NCBI GenBank assembly: GCA_964607765.1
Contig: CAZSNT010000002.1
Coordinates: forward strand, 62,001 to 126,000
Length of the DNA: 64,000 bases
Direction of reading: 5' to 3'
Source: CAZSNT01 sp964607765
Lineage (GTDB): Bacteria; Verrucomicrobiota; Lentisphaeria; Oligosphaerales; JABHEG01
Translations under genes and position numbers: made by a program
The notes under the pieces: model-generated
The model's input: the letters and a program-made list of their open reading frames with translations, nothing else
Database searches by the model: none
What the model was told of the DNA's origin: nothing
Part shown: piece by piece, positions 24,449 through 33,763 of the stretch
How the letters are laid out: the number at the start of each line of letters is the position of its first letter
How positions within the stretch are numbered: the first letter of the stretch is position 1

Positions 24449-24463
24449 GCCGACTGCTGTCCA
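24449..24463 (-). promoter_or_regulatory. Weak sigma-54-type promoter for the second ubiquitin-like operon
   Basis: TGGACAGCAGTCGGC on the - strand has GG and GC separated by exactly 10 nt, the essential -24/-12 spacing, but only a partial match to TGGCAC-N5-TTGC. It lies 29 nt before the operon's first ATG and downstream of two operator-like sites, which favours it. Confidence 0.35.
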
Positions 24464-24499
24464 AGGACGGAGGGTTCTGCTAACCAACGACGGGGGAAA

Positions 24500-24623
24500 C
24501 CGTCTCAGGTCTGGCATCAAAGAAGGGAAACAGGGATAGCCGGTGTGGAGAGTGGCCCGGAGGACTGGAGTTAAAGCAACCTTACATTACGTTTTCAATG
24601 AAACTTGAGACGATCCCGTCTCA
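24500..24623. promoter_or_regulatory. Operator-like sites between the operon and the RtcR-like activator
   Basis: A perfect inverted repeat TGAGACG-N4-CGTCTCA occupies 24606-24623, and a half-site CCGTCTCA is at 24500-24507. Related inverted repeats occur at 43.8 and 50.75 kb in front of the other modification modules. Sigma-54 activators bind such sites 80-200 bp upstream of promoters. Binding by the adjacent RtcR-like protein is inferred. Confidence 0.5.
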
Positions 24624-24641
24624 TGGCTGGAGGACTTCCCG

Positions 24642-26135
24642 GTGGGTAAGCAGAACGTACTCCTGACATTCACAGGCTATCACGATCCGTATGGAGACAC
24701 ATCGGTAGAGGGACAAGAAGAAGCAGGACCTGTTCTTGCGGCACTTGAGGAAGGGCGCTTTGCGAACGCCGTGCTTTTCGCCACGCCGGCGATGGCGAAG
24801 TCTGCTCACGAGACACGCGCAGCCATCGAAGCCCTTCACCCCCAGGTCGGCGTTACAGTAGTCGACCTGCCTCTGCAGGATCCAACGAGCTATCCTGACA
24901 TTCTGCGTCTTCTGCGGCAGCACTTTCCCCTCATCCACAGCGACTTCCCTGACGCCTCGTTCTTCATTTCGGTAACTTCGGGAACGCCGCAGGAGCACTC
25001 GTCGTGGGTCATGCTGGCCGCTAGTGGGGAGATTCCGGCCAAAGTGCTGCAGGTGCGGCCACGCCGTTTTGCCCGGCCCGGCGGTCGGCGTGTCTCCGAG
25101 ATTGACTGTACGGATCCATCCTTCCCCGAGATTCGGGCTCCCATCTCGTTGGCCTCGGATTTCGCGTTGCAGACACCTGATCTGAGCGGAATCCGAGAGC
25201 AGTTGGGCATCATTGGTGACGAGCCTGCGTTCCTTAATGCTCTAAGGAAGGCTGCGAGTCTCGCGGAGTATTCCGTCAACATCCTGTTGCTTGGGGAAAC
25301 GGGAACGGGGAAAGAGCTCTTCGCTCAACTCATACATGTCTTAAGCGGCAGGCCCCAGAGCGAGTTCTTTCCGGTAAGCTGTCCCAACTATCCCGAGACA
25401 TTGATCGATAGCCAGTTATTCGGTCACGAGAAGGGCGCGTTTACGGACGCCAAAGAACGACGGAAGGGGAAGTTCGAGCTGGCGGAGGGAGGCACTCTGT
25501 TTCTAGATGAGATTGGGGAGTTGCCCGTTCCGAGCCAGTCGAAGCTGCTACGGGCTCTGGAACACGGCGAGATTGAGCCGCTGGGATCGGAGAAGTCGAA
25601 GAAGGTCAACGTCAGAGTCATCGCTGCCACCAATGTGGATGTGCAGGAGGCAACGGAATCGGGGACCTTCCGGCGGGATCTCTACTATCGGTTCCGGGCC
25701 ATCCACATTCCCTCGCTGCGCGAGCGCCGCCGGGACATCCCGAGAATAGCTCAGCACGCTCTCGACCGGTGGAACCGGGAGCACCACCAGCAGAAACGCC
25801 TATCGGTGGAGGCGCTGGAGAGGCTGCTCAGGCAGCGGTGGCCAGGGAACGTACGCGAACTTATCAAAGTCGTTCAAGACTCGGCCATGATGGTGCGGGG
25901 CAAGATCATCCGTCCCGACGACCTCCAGTTCGACGAGGTGCTAGTCTCGCGGGATGGACCTGAGTTGCCGCAGCCGCACGAGGACTTCGATATCAACGCG
26001 TATTGCGGTGAAGTCCGGCGCCAACTCATGGAAACCGCGCTGGAAATGGCCGGTGGGAACAAGAGCGCGGCCGCCCGGCTCCTGGGGGTGACCCCGCAAG
26101 CCGTCTACCAGTATTTCCGGAACCGGAAGGGATAG
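24642..26135 (+). CDS. RtcR-like sigma-54-dependent activator
   Basis: 497 residues; GTG start with GGAGGA 7 nt upstream. Residues 1-185 form a CARF/Rossmann-like sensor as in RtcR, with LLTFTGYHDPYG near the start and FFISVTSGTPQEHSSWVMLA. The AAA+ domain (about 195-420) has Walker A GETGTGKE, the sigma-54 contact loop GAFTDA (265-270; GAFTGA in most activators) and LFLDEIGELP. The C-terminus has a Fis-type helix-turn-helix, NKSAAARLLGVTPQAVYQYF. RtcR senses RNA-damage products and switches on repair genes. Here it is divergent from a ubiquitin-like operon and just upstream of the defence operon, neither of which is rtcBA. Confidence 0.88.
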   Translation: MGKQNVLLTFTGYHDPYGDTSVEGQEEAGPVLAALEEGRFANAVLFATPAMAKSAHETRAAIEALHPQVGVTVVDLPLQDPTSYPDILRLLRQHFPLIHSDFPDASFFISVTSGTPQEHSSWVMLAASGEIPAKVLQVRPRRFARPGGRRVSEIDCTDPSFPEIRAPISLASDFALQTPDLSGIREQLGIIGDEPAFLNALRKAASLAEYSVNILLLGETGTGKELFAQLIHVLSGRPQSEFFPVSCPNYPETLIDSQLFGHEKGAFTDAKERRKGKFELAEGGTLFLDEIGELPVPSQSKLLRALEHGEIEPLGSEKSKKVNVRVIAATNVDVQEATESGTFRRDLYYRFRAIHIPSLRERRRDIPRIAQHALDRWNREHHQQKRLSVEALERLLRQRWPGNVRELIKVVQDSAMMVRGKIIRPDDLQFDEVLVSRDGPELPQPHEDFDINAYCGEVRRQLMETALEMAGGNKSAAARLLGVTPQAVYQYFRNRKG

Positions 26136-26248
26136 CAAGGTGGCTTCAGCAACCTTGAAGAGAGCTTTAAGCATAGACGATGAAGCGGCTAGGCCTATGC
26201 GGACAGATCTATTTGTATACCAGTATGTTGGCTGCACGAGAATGGGAT

Positions 26249-26263
26249 TGGCATAGCCTCTGC
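26249..26263 (+). promoter_or_regulatory. Sigma-54 promoter of the defence operon
   Basis: TGGCATAGCCTCTGC, with GG and GC 10 nt apart and TGGCA/TGC intact, a strong -24/-12 element. It differs at only two positions from the one at 43.96 kb. It lies 52 nt before the SNF2 gene start and directly downstream of the RtcR-like activator. No clear TGAGACG repeat is seen between them, so the enhancer may be the site at 24.6 kb or a different sequence. Confidence 0.6.
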
Positions 26264-26314
26264 ATTTGCGTGGTGAACCGAAGGCACACCAAGCAATAGG
26301 CGGCGAGACAGCAC

Positions 26315-29300
26315 ATGGTCAGGTTCGAGGACATCACCAGGGGAGCCGTGCTCAAGGGCGTAGTTGCCGGCGAGGCGGTATCGGTGGTCGACGTCAAGTG
26401 GTTCGGTGCCACTGCCATCGAGCTGACGTACAAGCTTGCCGACGGCACTCCCCGCAACGAGCTTCTGTTCCGGGATCGCGAGGTGGGGCTGGCGACTGTG
26501 TCTGCTGGGGTGGCTTGGAGCTTCGACGCCGACGGGGATCTCTTCCGCCTCGCTTCGGAGGCTCACCGCATCCGCTTGGCCCACCTCTTCGACCCCTACC
26601 TGGCTGTTCACACCTCACTGATCGAGCCCTTGCCACATCAGATCACGGCAGTCTATGGGGAAATGCTGTCGCGCCAGCCTCTGCGGTTCCTGCTCGCGGA
26701 CGATCCGGGGGCCGGCAAGACGATCATGGCGGGCCTGCTGATCCGCGAGCTCATCGTTCGCGGCGACCTCGAGAGATGCCTGGTCGTCTGCCCCGGCAGT
26801 TTGGCGGAGCAGTGGCAGGACGAGCTGTACGAGAAGTTCAGCCTGCACTTCGATGTCCTTACCCGTGACAAGGTAGAATCGTCGCCCTCCGGGAACCCCT
26901 TTCTCGAGATGCCTCTTATGGTGGCCCGACTTGATCAACTGAGCCGCAACGAGGAACTCCAGGAGAAGCTGAGACAGTCGCACTGGGATCTGGTGGTCTG
27001 CGACGAGTCCCACAAGATGTCGGCGACCTACTTCGGCAACGAAGTGCGGTACACCAAGCGCTACCGGCTGGGGCAGCTTGTAAGCGGACTGACACGGCAC
27101 TTCCTGCTGATGACGGCCACCCCGCACAACGGCAAGGAGGCCGACTTCCAGCTATTCATGTCGCTGCTGGACGGGGACCGTTTTGAGGGGCGTTTCCGTG
27201 AAGGTGTCCACCAGGTCGATGTTTCGGACCTGATGCGCCGGGTAGTCAAAGAGCGCATGGTCAAGTTCGACGGCCGACCCCTGTTCCCTGAGCGCCGCGC
27301 CTACACTGTCAGCTACAGGCTCTCTGACGCCGAGGCGTCTCTCTACAAGAGCGTGACCGACTACGTCCGGGAGGAGTTCAACCGGGCAGATGCCCTGGAG
27401 AACGAGGGACGCCGTGGGACTGTCGGCTTTGCCTTGACCATCCTCCAGCGTCGTCTGGCTTCGTCTCCCGAGGCGATCCACCAGTCGCTACTGCGTCGTC
27501 GCAAGCGGCTCGAGAAACGGCTCCAGGAGGAAGAGCTACTGCGTCGCGGCGCGTTGGTTCAACTCCAAGACCACGACGACATCCCGGACATGACGCTTGA
27601 GGACCTGGAGGATCTCGAGGATGCGCCTGATGCGGAGGTCGAAGAGGCCGAAGACCTGATCATTGATCGCGCCACCGCGTCGCAGACGATCGAGGAGCTG
27701 AAGGCTGAGATTGCCATCTTGCGAGGTCTGGAGGGCGAAGCCGAGGCCGTCCTCCGGAGCGGGAGGGATCGCAAATGGGAGGAGCTCTCCGCCCTGCTTC
27801 AGGACGTGCCGGAGATGTTCGATGAGAGCGGCTCACGGCGGAAGCTCGTCCTGTTCACGGAGCATCGGGACACGCTCAACTATCTCATTCGGCGCATCGG
27901 CACGCTTACCGGGGCTCCTGACAGCATCGTGTGCATCCACGGCGGGCTCGCACGGGACAAGCGTCGAGAGTCTGCTTCCCGTTTCACCCAGGATCCCGAC
28001 GTCCATATCCTAGTGGCCACGGATGCTGCCGGTGAAGGCATAAACCTCCAGCGTGCGCACTTGATGGTGAACTACGATCTGCCGTGGAACCCCAATCGCC
28101 TCGAGCAACGCTTTGGGCGAATCCACCGGATCGGTCAGACCGAGGTCTGTCATCTGTGGAACATCGTCGCGGGCGAGACGCGGGAGGGTCAAGTCCTGGA
28201 GCGGCTGTGCGAGAAGATCCAGCGGGAGTCAGAAGCCCTCCACGGTCAGGTTTTCGATGTCCTGGGAAGAGCATTTGGCGGACGGAGCCTTCGGGAGCTG
28301 CTACTTGAGGCCATTCGTTACGGGGATCAGCCTGAGATCCGGGATCGCCTGAATCAGGTGATCGATGAGGCCCTGGACCACGACCACCTCCGCCAACTCG
28401 TCGAGGACCGAGCACTGGCGCAGGACGTCATGGATGATCGCCAGTTGCGGCGTGTCCGCGAAGACATGGAACGGAATGCTGCGAAACGCCTTCAGCCGCA
28501 CTTCATCCAGGCGTTCTTCCTGGAGGCCTTCGAGAGGCTTGGAGGAACGGTCCGAGAACGCGAGGCCAAACGCTTCGAGATTCGGCACGTTCCGGCTGTC
28601 ATTCGTGCCCGGGACCGGCAGATCGGTACCCGCGACGTCGTGTTGACTCGTTACGAACGGATAACCTTCGAGAAGGGGCTGATACACGTTCCCGGCCTCC
28701 CTATGGCTGAGTTCATCTGCCCGGGGCATCCCCTGCTCAACGCCGTGATCGACCTTCTTCTGGAACGAGACCGGCACCTGGTCCGGCAGGGGGCCGTCCT
28801 TATCGACCCCAACGACCCGACCGAAGAACCCCGGACCCTCTTCTACCTGGAACACGGGATACGCGACGCGCGAACAGACCGATCTGGGAACTGGCGGACG
28901 ATATCACGGCGTCTCCAGTTCACCGAGATTGGTTCGGACGGCGCTACAGTCAATGCTGGGTACGCGCCGTACCTCGACTACCGTCCGTGCACGGAGGATG
29001 AACGGGAACTCCTCGACGGCGCAATCGCCGAGATGGCGCGAGGCGTCGATCTGGAGCAGAAGGCGTTGACGTTCGCCGTTGAGCACCTTGTTCCCGAGCA
29101 TCTCCAGGACGTGAAGGGGCGCACCGAGGAGCGCGTCCTTAAGACTATGGCAGCGGTGAAGGACCGGCTCACAATCGAGATCAACTACTGGGATCACCGG
29201 GCGGAACAGCTCAGACTGCAGGAGCAGGCAGGCAAGACAAACGCTCGGCTCAACTCGGCCAGAGCGCGTCAACGCGCAGACGAGCTCGAAGCGCGGCTTC

Positions 29301-29902
29301 AGCGACGCACCGAGGATCTGGTGAAGGAGAGGCAGATCGCCCCACTGTCTCCGGTGGTGGCGGGCGGCGCACTCGTCGTTCCCGCCGGGCTTTTGGCACG
29401 TCTACAGGGGGATAGGTCTCGTGATGCCAGCCTCTTTGCTGCGGAGAGGAAACGCGTTGAGGATCTGGCCATGGGGGCGGTGATGCGTGTAGAACAGGGG
29501 TTGGGGTATGCCCCTCGCGATGTGTCGGACCAGAAGCTGGGATGGGATGTGGAGTCGGTGGATCCCGAGACGGGACACCTACGGTTCATCGAGGTCAAGG
29601 GACGCATTGCTTCGGCTTCGACCGTGACTGTTACCCGGAACGAAATCCTGGCGTCCTTCAACAAACCCGACTCGTTCATATTGGCAATAGTGCTCGTTCC
29701 GACATCGGATGAGCTTGGGGACGAGGATGCGTGGAATGTGCGGGAAAGCTCTGCGACTTACCTGACGTCCGGCGACTGCGATGTCCATTATGTTACGGAG
29801 CCGTTCGACCAGGAACCTGGGTTCGGGGTCACGAGCATCAACTACGACTTGGCACAGTTGCTCAAGAGAGCGGACATGCCCCGCCGAGCTGTGGTGGGTT
29901 GA
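26315..29902 (+). CDS. SNF2-family helicase with C-terminal DUF3883 domain
   Basis: 1195 residues. SF2/SNF2 ATPase: Q-like PLPHQ, Walker A DDPGAGKT near 130-137, DESH box at 230-233, LLMTATPHN, then the second RecA lobe with TEHRDTL, LVATDAAGEGINLQ and FGRIHRIGQ. An acidic coiled insert (about 425-500) separates the lobes. The C-terminus (about 1050-1150, DQKLGWDVES...FIEVKGR) is DUF3883, a PD-(D/E)XK-like fold. Such helicases are core parts of DISARM-like and DUF1156/DUF499 defence loci. It probably translocates on invading DNA. Starts the six-gene operon under a sigma-54 promoter. Confidence 0.85.
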   Translation: MVRFEDITRGAVLKGVVAGEAVSVVDVKWFGATAIELTYKLADGTPRNELLFRDREVGLATVSAGVAWSFDADGDLFRLASEAHRIRLAHLFDPYLAVHTSLIEPLPHQITAVYGEMLSRQPLRFLLADDPGAGKTIMAGLLIRELIVRGDLERCLVVCPGSLAEQWQDELYEKFSLHFDVLTRDKVESSPSGNPFLEMPLMVARLDQLSRNEELQEKLRQSHWDLVVCDESHKMSATYFGNEVRYTKRYRLGQLVSGLTRHFLLMTATPHNGKEADFQLFMSLLDGDRFEGRFREGVHQVDVSDLMRRVVKERMVKFDGRPLFPERRAYTVSYRLSDAEASLYKSVTDYVREEFNRADALENEGRRGTVGFALTILQRRLASSPEAIHQSLLRRRKRLEKRLQEEELLRRGALVQLQDHDDIPDMTLEDLEDLEDAPDAEVEEAEDLIIDRATASQTIEELKAEIAILRGLEGEAEAVLRSGRDRKWEELSALLQDVPEMFDESGSRRKLVLFTEHRDTLNYLIRRIGTLTGAPDSIVCIHGGLARDKRRESASRFTQDPDVHILVATDAAGEGINLQRAHLMVNYDLPWNPNRLEQRFGRIHRIGQTEVCHLWNIVAGETREGQVLERLCEKIQRESEALHGQVFDVLGRAFGGRSLRELLLEAIRYGDQPEIRDRLNQVIDEALDHDHLRQLVEDRALAQDVMDDRQLRRVREDMERNAAKRLQPHFIQAFFLEAFERLGGTVREREAKRFEIRHVPAVIRARDRQIGTRDVVLTRYERITFEKGLIHVPGLPMAEFICPGHPLLNAVIDLLLERDRHLVRQGAVLIDPNDPTEEPRTLFYLEHGIRDARTDRSGNWRTISRRLQFTEIGSDGATVNAGYAPYLDYRPCTEDERELLDGAIAEMARGVDLEQKALTFAVEHLVPEHLQDVKGRTEERVLKTMAAVKDRLTIEINYWDHRAEQLRLQEQAGKTNARLNSARARQRADELEARLQRRTEDLVKERQIAPLSPVVAGGALVVPAGLLARLQGDRSRDASLFAAERKRVEDLAMGAVMRVEQGLGYAPRDVSDQKLGWDVESVDPETGHLRFIEVKGRIASASTVTVTRNEILASFNKPDSFILAIVLVPTSDELGDEDAWNVRESSATYLTSGDCDVHYVTEPFDQEPGFGVTSINYDLAQLLKRADMPRRAVVG

Positions 29903-29963
29903 CACGATGGGACAACCGAAGAGAGATACAACCGCAACGGGAGCATCGAATAGGAGCGTTGCC

Positions 29964-32591
29964 ATGCCAACCGCAACCGGATTCGTTCACGGCAGCCGCT
30001 GGCTGCGGGCGGACTTTCATCTGCATACACGCCAGGATTCTGAGTTCGAGTATACGGGGGATGACCGGTCTTTCATCGGCGCCTACGTCACGGCGCTCAA
30101 GGCAGCGGGAATCGAGGTGGGCGTGATCACCAACCACAACAAGTTCGACCGCGGTGAATTCAGGGCGCTCCGCAAAGCAGCAAAGAGGGAAGGCATCTAC
30201 CTGCTTCCTGGCGTGGAGCTCTCTGTGAAGGACGGGGCCAACGGCATCCACACGCTGGTAGTCTTTCAAGAGGAATGGATCGACAACCGCGAAAGCCGCG
30301 ACCACATCAACTCTTTTCTGGAAGTCACGTTTGCCGGCCAGTCGAACCACGACAAGACCAACGCTCGGTCCAACCACGACCTGCTGGAGACCATCCGCGA
30401 GTTGGACAGATTCGAACGGGACTACCTGTTGATTCTCGCCCATGTTGAGGCCGATAACGGGATCTTCGGTCCGGGCGGGCTGGAGGGGGGGCGTATCCAG
30501 GAACTGGGTAGGAACGAGCTCTTCCGTCGGCACACGGCAGCGTTCCAAAAGGTCCGTACGCGCGACCTCCGCAGCAGGGTGGCACATTGGCTGGTTGACT
30601 GGTACCCCGCTGAAGTGGAGGGGTCAGATCCCAAAGCGGTCGAGGAGATCGGACGTGGCACTGCCTGCCACATCAAGATTGGGGCCTTCACATTCGAGGC
30701 GGTGCAGTTTGCGCTGAAGCCCGGCTCTGACCGTTTGGCTGGCGGAGAAAAGCCGTCGGGGGAAGCCCACTCGTGGATCAAATCGATCCGGTTCGAGGGC
30801 GGCATACTCGACGGTAAGCGTATCGACTTGGCCCGGGAGCTGAACTGCCTAATCGGCATTCGCGGCAGCGGCAAGTCGGCGATTCTCGAGTCTCTTCGGT
30901 ACGCTTTGGAGCTTCCCCTGGATGAGACCGCATCCGACATGAGGTACAAGCAAGACTTGGTGCGTTATGCGTTGGCGAGCGGCGGCAAAGCCATCGTAGA
31001 GACTGAAGACGCACAGGGCCGAGCGTACGAAGTAAGCCGGATCCTCAATGATCGAGCCGACGTGTATTTCGATGGAGAGGTGCGCCCCGGCGTCAGCATT
31101 ACAGAAACAGCTGTTCGGCGCCCGCTCTTCTTTGGACAGAAGGAGCTGGTCAGCAAAGGCGAGAGCTTTGAACGCAATCTGGTGGAGAGCTTGGTTGGGC
31201 CGCGGCTGGACCAGGTACGCCGCGACATAGCAGCCCAGCGGCAGAAGGTGCTCGATGCGCTGGGCGCACTTGACCGACTGAAGAACCTGGATGCCCTCGA
31301 GCAAGAGTATACCAGCAAGCGAGAGGGAGCCAAACTTCGGCTTGAACTCTTCCGCACGCACGGCGTAGAGCAGCAGCTTCAACGGCAGGTTGCGTTTAAC
31401 TCTGACGTGGCCTCAGTTCAGCGCACGGTTGTCGCGGCGGAGACCCTCGGCAGGGACTTGGATGCCTTTGTGACCGAGCAGGAAACGGGACTGTCGGCAC
31501 AGAGCAGGCTGGAATCGAAGGAAAACGCGGATCTCATCGAGGAAGTCAACGCCCTGCTCGATCGGATCAGGAACACACCGGCACGGTTACGTCAGGTCCT
31601 CGACGATGTGCGCCGGGACACCGCCCTCCTGCGCGAGAAGGAAGGAGAGCTGACCCAGCGCCGAGACGCACTCAAGGACGAGTTCGCCGCCACCGAGCGA
31701 AAGCTGAGTGAACAGCTGCAGCAGCAGGGAACGGTGAGTATCCGACCGGATGATTTCGTCAAGCTCAGCAAGGAGTTGCAGAGCGCCAAGGTGGCGTTGG
31801 ATGAGATCGCCAAGAGCAAGGCGCGAAAGACAGCGATGCGGGAGGAGTTGCTGAAGGAGCTCAAGCGGCTTTCGAACCTGTGGCACCGGGAGTTCCAGAC
31901 TGTCAAGGTCGAGACAGACAGACTCAATGCCAGTCAGTCGGCCCTACGCATCGTGCCCACCTACAAAGGCGACAAGGATGCGTTCCTGCACGAAATGCAG
32001 GCGCATTTCCGCGGCAGTCGCCTGCGTGAAACAACCCTAAGGAGCGTGGTGGACCGGCATGCCGACTTCATCGCCGTCTACGAAGCGCTCGCGGCTGTCT
32101 GTTCCGGCCTCGGCGATTCGGGCGACGTATTCCGCCGCTACTTCAACGAGTCCAAGGCCGCACTCTTGACTTGGCAGGTGCCGAATCTGTTCCAGATCGA
32201 GTACCACGGCAAGGAACTGCGCGACCACTCGCTCGGGCAGCGTGCTTCGGCGCTGATCCTCTTCATCCTGAGCCAACACGACAACGACGTGATCGTCATC
32301 GACCAGCCAGAGGATGACCTCGACAACCAGACGATCTTCGAGGACGTGATCAAGCTGATTCGCTCGCTGAAACCGAAGATTCAGTTTGTCTTCGCCACTC
32401 ACAACGCCAATTTCCCGGTACTCGGGGATGCCGAACAGGTTGGGGCATGCTCGTTCTCCGGGGACAAGGAAGAGGTCCGTGTGGGGAGCGTGGATGAACC
32501 CGATATCCAAGAGCAGATCGTCTCCATCATGGAAGGCGGCCACGAGGCGTTCGCGAGACGCAAGGAGATTTACCAACTATGGAAGCAATAG
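29964..32591 (+). CDS. PHP-domain plus SMC-like ATPase (TrlF-like)
   Basis: 875 residues from the ATG with TAGGAG 7 nt upstream; an ATG 57 nt earlier has no site. The N-terminal PHP phosphoesterase domain has ADFHLHT, TNHNKFD and LLPGVELS, which carry metal-binding His/Asp/Glu. Next comes an ABC/SMC-type ATPase: Walker A GIRGSGKS near 294-301, long coiled-coils, and the C-terminal signature SLGQRASALILFIL with Walker B VIVIDQPEDDLD. The layout matches proteins annotated as TrlF-family AAA-like ATPases, found in defence islands. It probably cuts nucleic acid or a nucleotide signal in an ATP-gated way. Overlaps the next gene by 13 bp. Confidence 0.8.
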   Translation: MPTATGFVHGSRWLRADFHLHTRQDSEFEYTGDDRSFIGAYVTALKAAGIEVGVITNHNKFDRGEFRALRKAAKREGIYLLPGVELSVKDGANGIHTLVVFQEEWIDNRESRDHINSFLEVTFAGQSNHDKTNARSNHDLLETIRELDRFERDYLLILAHVEADNGIFGPGGLEGGRIQELGRNELFRRHTAAFQKVRTRDLRSRVAHWLVDWYPAEVEGSDPKAVEEIGRGTACHIKIGAFTFEAVQFALKPGSDRLAGGEKPSGEAHSWIKSIRFEGGILDGKRIDLARELNCLIGIRGSGKSAILESLRYALELPLDETASDMRYKQDLVRYALASGGKAIVETEDAQGRAYEVSRILNDRADVYFDGEVRPGVSITETAVRRPLFFGQKELVSKGESFERNLVESLVGPRLDQVRRDIAAQRQKVLDALGALDRLKNLDALEQEYTSKREGAKLRLELFRTHGVEQQLQRQVAFNSDVASVQRTVVAAETLGRDLDAFVTEQETGLSAQSRLESKENADLIEEVNALLDRIRNTPARLRQVLDDVRRDTALLREKEGELTQRRDALKDEFAATERKLSEQLQQQGTVSIRPDDFVKLSKELQSAKVALDEIAKSKARKTAMREELLKELKRLSNLWHREFQTVKVETDRLNASQSALRIVPTYKGDKDAFLHEMQAHFRGSRLRETTLRSVVDRHADFIAVYEALAAVCSGLGDSGDVFRRYFNESKAALLTWQVPNLFQIEYHGKELRDHSLGQRASALILFILSQHDNDVIVIDQPEDDLDNQTIFEDVIKLIRSLKPKIQFVFATHNANFPVLGDAEQVGACSFSGDKEEVRVGSVDEPDIQEQIVSIMEGGHEAFARRKEIYQLWKQ

Positions 32592-33763
32592 AACTGATCC
32601 AACGCATTGATCGCGGCGAGGACAGCCGCACCCAGTTCAAACGCAACATCACGAATACCCAATCCCTGGCTGGTGACCTTGTGGCGTTCTCCAATAGCAG
32701 CGGCGGCCAGATTCTGATCGGGGTGGAGGACGACGGGACGATCACCGGCCTGACCGGCGACGACATCCGACGCCTCAACCAGCTGGTTGCGAACGCTGCA
32801 ACCAACAACGTCCGTCCGTCCGTCAATCCTGAGACGGAGAACGTGTCGGTCAGTGACACGGTCGTCATGGCTGTGAGCGTTAGGGAGGGGGTCTCCAAAC
32901 CGTACTCCGACAACGGCGGCGTCTTCTGGGTCAAATGTGGCGCTGACAAGCGCCGGGTCACCTCCCGTGAAGAGATCCAGCGGCTTTTGCAGGGGGCGGC
33001 GCTGGTGCACGCGGATGAGGTGCCGATTCCTGGGACGACAACGGCGGACATTGACCTGAGGCACTTCGGGAGTTTCTACGAGAAGGAGTACGGGGAACGC
33101 CTGGACGTGAGTGAGGCTGCGGAAGAAGGGAAGCCGACCTTCGGCCAGGTGCTTCGCAACTTGGGGTTGGTCAAAGGGGATGAACTCACGCTCGCCGGCT
33201 TGCTGCTCTTCGGCGAGCGGCCGCAGCGGTTCCGTCCTGCTTTCGTGGTCAAGGCTGTGTCCTTCGTCGGCAACTCCGCCGCCGGGGTCAAGTATCGCGA
33301 CAGCGAGGACATCGATGGGTGTCTGCGTGATCTGCATAGGGGAACCATGAGCTTCCTGACACGCAATCTGCGACAGGTGCAGGACGAGAAGGGGTTCAAC
33401 ACGCAGGGCGATCTCGAAGTGCCGACGGACGCTCTGCAGGAACTCGTCGTGAACATGCTGCTCCATCGGGATTACTTCATATCGGCTCCATGGCGAGTGT
33501 TCATTTTCGACGACCGCATCGAGATTATCAGCCCCGGCCACTTGCCGAATAACCTGACGGTCGAGAACATCCGCCACGGCGTGTCCTGCATCCGCAACCC
33601 GCTTATTGCTTCGTTCGCCACGAAGAAGGCTTCCGAGGAACTCCCCTACCGCGGCATCGGCACTGGAATCCGGCGTGCAGTAGCCGCAGTGCCACAGTTG
33701 GAGTTGGTATCAGACTACGAGGCCAATCTGTTCACGGCCTGCATCCCGAGGAAAGCCGAGTGA
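32579..33763 (+). CDS. AlbA_2 (Schlafen-like) and HATPase domain protein
   Basis: 394 residues, starting inside the end of the PHP-ATPase gene. Residues about 12-130 are an AlbA_2 domain (E.SRTQFKRN, LVAFSNSSGGQILIGVEDDG, VFWVKCG). The C-terminal part (about 260-390) is an HATPase-type fold: DALQELVVNMLLHRDY, IEIISPGHLP, RNPLIASF, RGIGTGI. Often mislabelled RecG-like or transcriptional regulator. In defence loci these proteins are thought to bind nucleic acid and ATP. It joins the methylase gene by a TGATG overlap. Confidence 0.83.
   Translation: MEAIELIQRIDRGEDSRTQFKRNITNTQSLAGDLVAFSNSSGGQILIGVEDDGTITGLTGDDIRRLNQLVANAATNNVRPSVNPETENVSVSDTVVMAVSVREGVSKPYSDNGGVFWVKCGADKRRVTSREEIQRLLQGAALVHADEVPIPGTTTADIDLRHFGSFYEKEYGERLDVSEAAEEGKPTFGQVLRNLGLVKGDELTLAGLLLFGERPQRFRPAFVVKAVSFVGNSAAGVKYRDSEDIDGCLRDLHRGTMSFLTRNLRQVQDEKGFNTQGDLEVPTDALQELVVNMLLHRDYFISAPWRVFIFDDRIEIISPGHLPNNLTVENIRHGVSCIRNPLIASFATKKASEELPYRGIGTGIRRAVAAVPQLELVSDYEANLFTACIPRKAE

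Noticed and set aside
26140..26230. GCATAG...CTATGC and CTTCA...TGAAG inverted repeats upstream of the SNF2 promoter as activator sites
   Set aside because: Arms are short (5-6 bp) and unlike the TGAGACG repeats; such pairs are common by chance.
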